From an uncultured Lachnospiraceae bacterium (GTDB lineage Bacteria > Bacillota > Clostridia > Lachnospirales > Lachnospiraceae), in the NCBI GenBank assembly GCA_910579275.1, contig CAJTTO010000056.1, positions 1-22,712 on the forward strand: a DNA stretch of 22,712 nucleotides, given 5' to 3'. Position numbers and translations under genes: made by a program. Shown here piece after piece: positions 14,793-21,621 of the stretch. The notes under the pieces were generated by a model. That model worked only from the letters and a program-made list of their open reading frames with translations. It was not told where the DNA came from and did not search any database. The stretch's first letter is position 1. The number at the start of each line of letters is the position of its first letter.

Positions 14793-15638
14793 ATGCAGCA
14801 ACCCCAGTATAAAAGTAACTTTGAGTTAAAACTAATCGCAAAAATCCAGACCAGCCAACGTTTCGGAATCCTTTTGGGCACCCTTGTGCTGAAGTTTATC
14901 ATCACTTCGCTTGCGGCCGATCTTGTCACTTCCCTGGTTTCCACGAAATCCATAACCGGAGCGGTAATCAATTACATTCTGCTGTTTGCGGTGAATGTCG
15001 CCGCGTCGCTTCTGAGTGTCGGCACCGCTTTTGTCTTTTTAAAAACAGCCTGCAGCATGAAAAGCTCGCTTGAAGATTTATTCTGCGGATTCCGGAAAAA
15101 TACCCTGAAAATTTTACAGGTTGGCGCTGTTATCGCACTGATTGAATCCATCTGCATCATTCCCTTTGACATTGCTTCCATTCAATATTCGAATATGGTT
15201 AATGCGATTCCTTTTTTCAATGAGCAGTCTGTCAGCGGTTTTCGTCCGTTTCTATATGGAAGTCTGGCGGACAATGAGGAATTTCTCGAGGCATACAGTG
15301 TCCTGTACAGCGCCACGATGAAGCTGTGTGTCATTATGGTTGTGTGCACTGTCATTTCCCTTATACTGACACTGCCGTTCTTTCCGGCATTATTCATGAT
15401 ACTTGATTTTCCCGAATGGAATGTCTCTACTGTTTTAAAACGAAGCTTTGAGGTCATGCACGGTAATAAATTAAGGCTGTTCCTGCTGTATTTAAGTTTT
15501 GTGCCCTCATTCCTGCTCAGCATGTTTGCCTGCGGCATCCCGCTTATATGGATTCTTCCATATATGAATATGACGACAACGAATTTTTATCTGGATCTGA
15601 TGGCTGTGCGGAATAAATCAATTAACAGCCCTGCTTAA
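14793..15638 (+). CDS. DUF975-like integral membrane protein
   Basis: 281 aa with about five to six hydrophobic segments (roughly 26-50, 58-85, 108-128, 183-208, 228-262) and a C-terminal phrase SFEVMHGNKLRLFLLYLSF followed by LPYMNMTTTNFYLDLMAVRN, the pattern of DUF975 membrane proteins (a Ser-x-x-M-x-Gly-Asn-Lys block before a helix). No function is established for the family. The start is uncertain: AAAGGA lies 15 nt before the ATG at 14793, which is long, but no closer canonical in-frame start exists. Its last 21 nt overlap the end of ptsI on the other strand. It is a single-gene unit transcribed away from tex. Confidence 0.75.
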   Translation: MQQPQYKSNFELKLIAKIQTSQRFGILLGTLVLKFIITSLAADLVTSLVSTKSITGAVINYILLFAVNVAASLLSVGTAFVFLKTACSMKSSLEDLFCGFRKNTLKILQVGAVIALIESICIIPFDIASIQYSNMVNAIPFFNEQSVSGFRPFLYGSLADNEEFLEAYSVLYSATMKLCVIMVVCTVISLILTLPFFPALFMILDFPEWNVSTVLKRSFEVMHGNKLRLFLLYLSFVPSFLLSMFACGIPLIWILPYMNMTTTNFYLDLMAVRNKSINSPA

Positions 15639-17255
15639 ATCAAGATTTCGGATCCTGTTGCGCAAGGGCAGCACACGGGATGGCGGCACAGACAGCTCGT
15701 CAACACCCATCCGCAAAAAGCGCTCTGTCAGCTCCAAATCCGCTCCGAGTTCCCCGCAGATTCCCACCCATATGTCCGCCGCATGCGCATTTTTGCAGGT
15801 TATTTCAATCATGCGGAGCACTGCCTCATGGTGCGGATTAAAAAATTCATCCAGCTGCGGATTCTGGCGGTCGACTGCCATGGTATACTGCGAGAGATCG
15901 TTTGTTCCGATACTGAAAAAGTCGACCTCTTTTGCAAGAATATCGCTTATCATGGCAGCGGCAGGCGTCTCAATCATGATTCCCTCCTCAACATTGTTGT
16001 ACGGAATGTTTTCCTTGTCGAGTTCTGCTTTCACTTCAGCCGATACTGCCTTTATTTTCCGAATTTCTTCCAAGGATGTTATCATGGGATACATGACGGC
16101 GACGTTCCCATATTTTGACGCCCTGTAAATAGCCCGCAGCTGCGCCTTGAAAATCTCCGGTCTTTTCAGGCAGATTCTGATTGCCCGCAGCCCCATTGCC
16201 GGATTCGCTTCTTTTTCCAGTCCAAAATAGCCTGCCTGCTTGTCTGCCCCAATATCAATTGTCCTGATAATGACACGCTTACCCGCCATGGTTTCGGCGG
16301 CTTTTTTATAGATTTGAAACTGTTCTTCCTCTGTCGGGCAGGTCTTTCTCTCAAGATATACAAACTCGCTCCTGAATAACCCGACACCGCCTGCATCATT
16401 TTCCAATACATCATCCAATTCCCTGATATTTCCGATATTGGCGTACACGAGAATCTTTTTGCCATCCTTTGTGACATTCTCCTTCCCCTTCAGCTTCTGT
16501 ACAAGCCGCTGTTCTTTTTGCGCATCATCATGCCGCTTGCGCATTCTTGTCAGCGTTTCATTATCAGGGTTGATATACACGCTGCCCTCAAATCCATCCA
16601 CCACTGCAATTTTGCCTTCCAGTTCCGGCGAAAGCGCAATTTCCGTCCCGATGACTGCCGGTATGCCCATCATGCGTGCAAGAATCGCTGTGTGTGAATT
16701 GACGGATCCGTGAACTGTCACAAAAGAAAGCACAAGGTTTTTATCAAGCCGTGCCGTCTCACTCGGCGCAAGGTCATCCGCCAGTATAATCACCGGTTCG
16801 TCCGGTGTCGCAAAATCGGCATCTGTATCGGATAAAATCTTGATAACATGTTCCGATATGTCCTTCATATCTGCCGCCCGCTCTTTCATGTAGGCATCAT
16901 CCATGGAAGAAAACATTTCGCAGAAATTGTCTTCTGTCACCCCCACCGCATACTCTGCATTCACACCCTGTTCCCTGATAATGTTTTTGACAGATCCGAC
17001 ATAATCCTCATCATCAAGCAGCAGCTGGTGTATTTCAAAAATGGCCGCGTTTGCCTCCCCGACTTCGGCTGCCGCACTATTATAAAGTTTGGCAAGCTGG
17101 CGCTTTGCCTCTGCCCTTGCCGCATCGAAACGCCGTATTTCCGCAGCGGTGTCTTCTATCTTATTTCTCATGATGCGCTGCTTGTTCTTTTCCATCAGAT
17201 GAATTCTGCCGATGGCAATTCCGCCGTAAACACTTTTACCCTTGTACTGATTCAT
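15618..17255 (-). CDS. ptsI: Phosphoenolpyruvate-protein phosphotransferase (PTS enzyme I)
   Basis: About 545 aa. Autophosphorylates with PEP and passes phosphate to HPr. The N-terminal GIAIGRIHLM start, the phosphohistidine region GSVNSHTAILARMMGIPAVIG (active His in NSHTAI), the PEP-binding barrel with GVGLFRSEFVYLER, RTIDIGADKQ, MIETPAAAMI, SIGTNDLSQYTMAVDR, and the catalytic Cys in VGICGELGAD are all present. GSVNSH replaces the GGRTSH of E. coli. I took ATG at 17255, preceded by AAAGGCGAAGGA. A GTG at 17291 would add 12 residues and has AAGGAGG 13 nt upstream. HPr is not in the window. It follows fruK by 80 nt. Confidence 0.96.
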   Translation of the reverse strand: MNQYKGKSVYGGIAIGRIHLMEKNKQRIMRNKIEDTAAEIRRFDAARAEAKRQLAKLYNSAAAEVGEANAAIFEIHQLLLDDEDYVGSVKNIIREQGVNAEYAVGVTEDNFCEMFSSMDDAYMKERAADMKDISEHVIKILSDTDADFATPDEPVIILADDLAPSETARLDKNLVLSFVTVHGSVNSHTAILARMMGIPAVIGTEIALSPELEGKIAVVDGFEGSVYINPDNETLTRMRKRHDDAQKEQRLVQKLKGKENVTKDGKKILVYANIGNIRELDDVLENDAGGVGLFRSEFVYLERKTCPTEEEQFQIYKKAAETMAGKRVIIRTIDIGADKQAGYFGLEKEANPAMGLRAIRICLKRPEIFKAQLRAIYRASKYGNVAVMYPMITSLEEIRKIKAVSAEVKAELDKENIPYNNVEEGIMIETPAAAMISDILAKEVDFFSIGTNDLSQYTMAVDRQNPQLDEFFNPHHEAVLRMIEITCKNAHAADIWVGICGELGADLELTERFLRMGVDELSVPPSRVLPLRNRIRNLDLSRAVN

Positions 17256-17335
17256 TCCTTCGCCTTTCAGTTTATTTGTATCTGCACGCACAATGCGCCC
17301 GCAGCCTCCTTGGACTTGTCTTTTTTGAAAGTCCC

Positions 17336-18238
17336 TTACAATGAATGGTATACTGCTTTTATTTCCTGTCTTGTGGCGAGCTGCTCTGAAAATGCGCTTG
17401 CACTGCCCGATGCAACGCCCATCCGAAATGCATGGTCATAATCTTTCTGCGCACACCATCCTGCCACAAATCCCGCAACCATGGAGTCACCGGCTCCAAC
17501 CGAATTCTTTACGATTCCTTTCGGCGCTTCACACATCAGGACATCCCCATCCTGTGTCACGAGCACGGCACCCGCACCCGCCATAGACACGAGCACATTG
17601 CGCGCCCCCATTTCCTGAAGCTTTCTGGCATATGGCACGACTTCCTCCCGCGTTGTAATTGTCACACCGAATATTTCGCCCAGTTCATGATGATTCGGCT
17701 TGACAAGAAACGGATTAAATGGCAGGACGTTTAAAAGCAGTTCTTTTGCCGCGTCTACCACAATCATTATCTCGCGGCCTGCGAGCCTTTTCATGATGTC
17801 ACTGTAGAGTGTATCCGAAAGTGACGACGGTATACTCCCTGCGAGAATCAGGATATCCCCATCCTTAAGCATGTCCAGCTTTCCCATGAGACATGACAGC
17901 GATTCGCCGTCAATTGCAGGCCCCGCCGTGTTAATCTCCGTCTCCGTATCAGACTTTATTTTTACGTTAATCCTTGAAATGCCCTCTTTTAATTTGATAA
18001 AGTCACTTTTTCCGCCGAGCATTTCAAATCTTTGTTTGATTTCTTCCCCTGTAAAACCCGCTATAAATCCAAGCGCAACATTATCTATACCCAGATTTCC
18101 AAGAACAATCGAGACATTGAGTCCTTTTCCACCCGGAAGCAGCTGCGCCGATTCCGCGCGGTTTGTCATTCCCAGTTCAATTTTCCCGACGCCTATGGCA
18201 TAATCAATTGCAGGATTAAATGTTACCGTGTATACCAT
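17336..18238 (-). CDS. fruK: 1-phosphofructokinase (PfkB family)
   Basis: 300 aa. Converts fructose 1-phosphate to fructose 1,6-bisphosphate with ATP, completing PTS fructose uptake. It starts VYTVTFNPAIDYAI, then LLPGGKGLNVSIVLGNLG (PfkB signature 1), a sugar-contact block LAGSIPSSL, PNHHELGEIFG, and signature 2 VGAGDSMVAGFVAG with the catalytic Asp. This wording is that of FruK/LacC rather than ribokinase; tagatose-6-phosphate kinase is the main alternative. Start ATG at 18238 has GGAGG 7 nt upstream. Usual fruR and fruA neighbours are absent; instead ptsI follows. Its promoter is at 18490-18518, and its roughly 245-nt leader contains the repeat at 18280-18491. Confidence 0.92.
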   Translation of the reverse strand: MVYTVTFNPAIDYAIGVGKIELGMTNRAESAQLLPGGKGLNVSIVLGNLGIDNVALGFIAGFTGEEIKQRFEMLGGKSDFIKLKEGISRINVKIKSDTETEINTAGPAIDGESLSCLMGKLDMLKDGDILILAGSIPSSLSDTLYSDIMKRLAGREIMIVVDAAKELLLNVLPFNPFLVKPNHHELGEIFGVTITTREEVVPYARKLQEMGARNVLVSMAGAGAVLVTQDGDVLMCEAPKGIVKNSVGAGDSMVAGFVAGWCAQKDYDHAFRMGVASGSASAFSEQLATRQEIKAVYHSL

Positions 18239-18279
18239 CCGATTTCCTCCTTTATGGTTTGAAAGTCCATTTCTCTGCC

Positions 18280-18329
18280 CGCACGCTTGGTGGGAGATTT
18301 GTGCCAAATATTTTTTAAACACGCTCTAG
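18280..18329. repeat. Internally deleted second copy of the MITE-like repeat
   Basis: Starting at the shared CTAG (18326-18329) and running toward fruK, it repeats the element's end (AAACACGCTCTAG) and then jumps to the internal 16-mer that also occurs at 18378-18393 (here 18294-18309). So it is a deletion derivative abutting the intact copy; the junction 18312-18346 is itself a near-perfect palindrome around CTAG. Confidence 0.65.
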
Positions 18330-18491
18330 AGCATGTTTGAAAAATGCTTTCTGTCAGATGTGCGTCACAATTTGTGAGAGATTTGTGCCAAATGAAGGGC
18401 GCATAGTGGGCTATGTAACCTGAATTTGGCGCGAATATCACGCAAAGTAAGGCGTGCAGATGGCAGGAATGATTTTTCAAACACGCTCTAG
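18326..18491. mobile_element. MITE-like 166-bp element with 20-bp terminal inverted repeats
   Basis: The ends 18326-18345 and 18472-18491 match in inverted orientation at 19 of 20 positions (CTAGAGC-R-TGTTTGAAAAAT), and partial complementarity continues for another 15-30 bases inward. An internal hairpin CATAG-TGGG-CTATG (18410-18423 region) lies inside a CCAAAT/ATTTGG pair, so the whole unit can fold into one long imperfect hairpin. It encodes no plausible protein or transposase. I associate similar elements with intergenic regions of Lachnospiraceae genomes (from memory). No clear target duplication is visible because the left flank is another copy. Confidence 0.7.
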
Positions 18492-18518
18492 TATATCGTA
18501 TTCTCCTGATATAATCAA
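18490..18518 (-). promoter_or_regulatory. Promoter of fruK-ptsI, abutting the MITE
   Basis: Minus strand TTGATT (18518-18513), 17-nt spacer, TATACT (18495-18490). The last two bases of the -10 element are the first two of the repeat's terminal CTAG, so transcription would start inside the repeat and place it in the 5' leader. Confidence 0.65.
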
Positions 18519-18737
18519 TCCAATTTGTCATAGTTGACCCCGCTGCAATTACGCGTACTGTAAGCTTTCGGCTCCCTGTTACAGGCATCAAGCCATGCCA
18601 GACCACTTCCTTGGCGTCAAAGCCATGAGCCATGATTTGATGTGTCTCTGCGACTACATTATTTCACGGACTTTGCAGCCATTGAAAAGTTCTGGGATGA
18701 ACTGTTACCTATAATGCATATTATGATAAATCGAATA
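18519..18737. other. Gene-free segment with a coding-like remnant
   Basis: Part of the 619-bp gap 18239-18857. On the minus strand 18660-18519 stays open through a stretch reading AETHQIMAHGFDAKEVVWHG and onward to TNWIDYI before running into the repeat; on the plus strand a second frame from 18636 reads FTDFAAIEKFWDELLPIM. Neither has a plausible start with ribosome-binding site. It also holds RNA-like pairing (CTGTA/TACAG with an inner AGC/GCT, about 18549-18575). It may be a decayed gene or an uncharacterised RNA. Confidence 0.3.
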
Positions 18738-18767
18738 TTGTGCATTGCATCATTTTTGTGGTATAAT
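18738..18767 (+). promoter_or_regulatory. Promoter of the LacI-GGDEF gene
   Basis: TTGTGC (18738-18743), 18-nt spacer, TATAAT (18762-18767). Predicted leader near 85 nt, AT-rich. Confidence 0.6.
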
Positions 18768-18857
18768 CAATACAGCACAAAAATAAAATCGACTAATTTT
18801 TAGTTAAATGTACTAAAATATGTTTATCATTGGGATGGTTGCGATTGGAGGTCGCTG

Positions 18858-20786
18858 ATGAAAAAAATTGCCTTAATAATGGATGGATGGAAACGTTTCT
18901 TTACATATGCCTGGCCTGCCGGAATTCTGCAGAGAATTCAAGAGTCAGGCGAGGATATCAATCTCTATATATTCAACAGCTCGGGAGACTGGAGCTGGGA
19001 TGCCGATTTCAATATCGGAGAGTATAATATCTACAAACTTCCGGATTTGAACGACTTTGACGGCATTGTCATGGATTTGAACAATATCCGTTATCCGGAG
19101 GTTGTCAATGAAATTGCCGAAATTGTAAGAAAAACAGGAAAACCTGCTATTTCCATCTCGAATAAGCTTCCGGGATTTTATTATGTCGGAATTGATAACC
19201 GTGGTGCCATGACAACGATGGTTGAGCACCTCTATTCGGTGCACAACTGCCGCCGGTTCTGGTTCATGATGGGTCCCCAGAGCAACTACGAAAACAATAT
19301 CCGCACAAACGCATTAAAGGAATTTATGCAGCGTCATCATTTATCGTACTCGGAAAACGATTTCTATTTTGAATCTTATGAGTTTTCGTGTGGTTACAGG
19401 GGTTTTACCTATATGGCAAGCCAGCTGGACAAGGGCGCCCAGCTTCCGGATGCCGTCGTCTGTGCCAGCGACAATATTGCCGTGGGTGTCCTGAATGCCG
19501 CTGAAAAATTAGGGTACAAAGTGCCTGATGACTTCTGCGTCACCGGTTTCGACAACTTTGACAAAGCTGCCTTTTATTCCCCGAAAATTACTACGGTAGG
19601 TTATATCCGCGAGGATATCGGTTATCTCTGCGCCGACCTGCTGATACGGATATGGGACGGGCAGCCAGTCGAAAAATATAACTATGCGGATGCAAAATCC
19701 GTCTACTGGGACAGCTGCGGATGCAAAAGCGAGTCCGTGGTTGATCAGGAAAAACGTTCAAAGGAACAGATATTATACGAAATTGAGACGATTGATTTTG
19801 AAGAACAGGTGCTGGGGCTGGAATACGCCATATTAAACTGTACTTCCATCAAAGAAATATCCGCGTGTATTCCGGCATGTATTCCGGCATTAAAATGCGA
19901 TGCCATGTACATTGTGCTGGACGAACACATGAATGATTTCCATCAGGATTTGAATTACTTCAACCCGAGCCTGATTGATGACGAAAAGTTTCATATCCAT
20001 CGGTATCCGGAGAAAATGTCTGTGGAGTTTGCCTATGACATGAAAGAAGGGAAAAACAGTGGAAATTGCACAATCGACAGTCTTTTCCCGATGTTTGACT
20101 ATGCGGAAAAAGGCGGTATGGATTTCCTGTTTATGCCGCTTCATTTCAGGCAGCACACGATCGGATATTTTGTCATACGCAACGCGGTCTACTTGATGGA
20201 AAAGCAATACTTATTCAAGGTGCTCAATGTCCTCATCTCCGCAATGCGGAACTTGTATGAAAAGGAAAAACTTGGATACATGAACAAGATGCTTGCAGAC
20301 ATGAATGTCAAGGACGCCATGACCGGACTCTATAACCGCCTTGGTTTTCAAAAGCTGGTATGCAGCTTATTTGATGAAAAGAAGGTCAAAGGCGAGAATC
20401 TGCTCATTATGTTTGTGGACATGGACAAGCTGAAATACATCAATGACAATTTCGGTCATGACTATGGCGACAATGCGATAAACATTATTGCCAAAACGAT
20501 TATGGCTCACTGCGGCAAAGGTGACATTCCTGTCAGAAACGGCGGTGATGAGTTTATCATTGTATGCGAAAATATGAATCAGGAAAAATATGAGCACATG
20601 ATAAACAGTATGCGTGAAGAAATCACACAAAAGGCAAAAGCGCAAAATCTTCCGTTTGACCTGACTTTCAGCGTGGGGGCTGTCTATACCGACATGACGA
20701 CTGACAAGACACTTGACGACTATATCCGCATCGCCGATGAAACCATGTACGAGGAGAAGACGCGCAAAAAGGCGAATCGTACATAG
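18858..20786 (+). CDS. Cytoplasmic diguanylate cyclase with LacI-type ligand-binding domain
   Basis: 642 aa, no signal peptide or membrane helix. Residues 1-285 are a periplasmic-binding-protein fold of the LacI regulator kind (MKKIALIMDGW, YYVGIDNRGAMTTMVEHL, PDAVVCASDNIAVGVLNAAEKLGYKVPDDFCVTGFDN), lacking the N-terminal HTH. Residues 300-460 form a degenerate GAF-like region, then a helical link (460-484). The GGDEF domain (485-635) has DAMTGLYNR, VDMDKLKYINDNFGHDYGD and an intact GGDEF at 562-566, so it should make c-di-GMP from two GTP. The inhibitory-site RxxD position is GKGD (553-556), so product inhibition through the I-site is probably lost. Start ATG with GGAGG 6 nt upstream. Divergent from fruK-ptsI; a sugar or sugar-phosphate ligand is inferred, not shown. 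Ends at the terminator 20787-20827. Confidence 0.88.
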   Translation: MKKIALIMDGWKRFFTYAWPAGILQRIQESGEDINLYIFNSSGDWSWDADFNIGEYNIYKLPDLNDFDGIVMDLNNIRYPEVVNEIAEIVRKTGKPAISISNKLPGFYYVGIDNRGAMTTMVEHLYSVHNCRRFWFMMGPQSNYENNIRTNALKEFMQRHHLSYSENDFYFESYEFSCGYRGFTYMASQLDKGAQLPDAVVCASDNIAVGVLNAAEKLGYKVPDDFCVTGFDNFDKAAFYSPKITTVGYIREDIGYLCADLLIRIWDGQPVEKYNYADAKSVYWDSCGCKSESVVDQEKRSKEQILYEIETIDFEEQVLGLEYAILNCTSIKEISACIPACIPALKCDAMYIVLDEHMNDFHQDLNYFNPSLIDDEKFHIHRYPEKMSVEFAYDMKEGKNSGNCTIDSLFPMFDYAEKGGMDFLFMPLHFRQHTIGYFVIRNAVYLMEKQYLFKVLNVLISAMRNLYEKEKLGYMNKMLADMNVKDAMTGLYNRLGFQKLVCSLFDEKKVKGENLLIMFVDMDKLKYINDNFGHDYGDNAINIIAKTIMAHCGKGDIPVRNGGDEFIIVCENMNQEKYEHMINSMREEITQKAKAQNLPFDLTFSVGAVYTDMTTDKTLDDYIRIADETMYEEKTRKKANRT

Positions 20787-20827
20787 GAAAAAGCCAGACA
20801 CATTTCAAAGTTGTGTCTGGCTTTTTC
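20787..20827. terminator. Bidirectional rho-independent terminator
   Basis: A perfect 16-bp stem (20787-20802 with 20812-20827, 9-nt loop) with A-run and T-run flanks. It begins right after the GGDEF stop codon on the plus strand and lies 49 nt beyond the stop of the minus-strand gene at 20876, so it can end both transcripts. Confidence 0.93.
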
Positions 20828-20875
20828 TTTATCGCTCAATCCATGACGCCAAAGCGGCGCATGGGTCTGCCTGAT

Positions 20876-21601
20876 TCATTGTCTGTTATAGTAATCCATA
20901 TCTGCCTTAAAATACGTCCGGATAAAACCATCCGTGGAAACGACCACAAATTCATTTGTGCTTTCAACGTAGTAGACATCATCACCGTCCTCTGCCTCCA
21001 GTTTATGGAGCACATCAGGATTGGTGACGACATTGTTTGCACCTTGCAGATATTCTTCTTCCGTGGCATAAGGGAATTCGTCGCCATGCTTCTCAAAATG
21101 CTGGGTGAGGTATTGCGCTTTCCGAAATTTTAGTGCGGGTTCTGGAACTGCCGCCTCTGTTGACGTTTCAGAAGGAACACTCTGCTGTAAGCTTTCCTGC
21201 GTCCCTGGCTGTTCTTCCTCACCCTGTGCTATTTCCGGTTCCGCTGCTGATTCCTTTGCAACATCCTGCGGCGGTTCACCTTGCGTCGTGTCTGCCAGCT
21301 CCTGCGGTAGATATCCACTGAAAGACTCGGTATCTTCTGACACCCATACGTCATCGGGAGAATCCCAAAAATTATTTTTTACCAGAAAGGTTGTCAGGAG
21401 CATCAGGACGACTGCCGCTACAAACGCAGGATAGCTTCTATTGTTTCTGCCATTTCTATTCCTGTCGCCAACAGCTCCTTTGTTCCGGTTCCTGCATTCC
21501 TGACAGCGTTTTGGCAGCTCCAGGCCTTTTCTTTGATAAAACTTTATTTCACTGTCTGAAAGCTCAAATTCTTTTCCGCACTGCTTGCATGTTCTTTTCA
21601 T
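20876..21601 (-). CDS. Zinc-ribbon, single-TM protein with a C-terminal BECR/barnase-EndoU-like domain
   Basis: 241 aa. N-terminal probable zinc ribbon with CKQC (C5, C8) and CQEC (C33, C36). A basic stretch rich in N and R (40-56) then one membrane helix (about 58-74). A disordered acidic linker rich in E, P, Q, S (about 85-155). A compact C-terminal domain (about 158-241) with QHFEKHGDEF, EEYLQGANNV, AEDGDDVYYVESTNEFVVVS and DGFIRTYFKADMDYY. This last wording resembles the BECR-fold nuclease-like domains found in polymorphic toxins and phage head proteins (PBECR type), from memory. Zinc ribbon inside, BECR domain outside is the predicted topology. Start ATG at 21601, AGGA 9 nt upstream. Twenty nt after prfB, so co-transcribed. 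No immunity gene is next to it. Catalysis is not established. Confidence 0.75.
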   Translation of the reverse strand: MKRTCKQCGKEFELSDSEIKFYQRKGLELPKRCQECRNRNKGAVGDRNRNGRNNRSYPAFVAAVVLMLLTTFLVKNNFWDSPDDVWVSEDTESFSGYLPQELADTTQGEPPQDVAKESAAEPEIAQGEEEQPGTQESLQQSVPSETSTEAAVPEPALKFRKAQYLTQHFEKHGDEFPYATEEEYLQGANNVVTNPDVLHKLEAEDGDDVYYVESTNEFVVVSTDGFIRTYFKADMDYYNRQ

Positions 21602-21621
21602 ATCGCGCGTTCCTCATTCAT

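Noticed and set aside
18301..18491. CRISPR-like array
   Set aside because: The repeated pieces are terminal inverted repeats and one deleted copy, not evenly spaced direct repeats with unique spacers; no cas genes are present.
18223..18633. 136-codon minus-strand frame overlapping the fruK start
   Set aside because: Most of it is a translation of the two copies of the inverted-repeat element (the WHKS phrase occurs twice) and it would run over the fruK ribosome-binding site and start.
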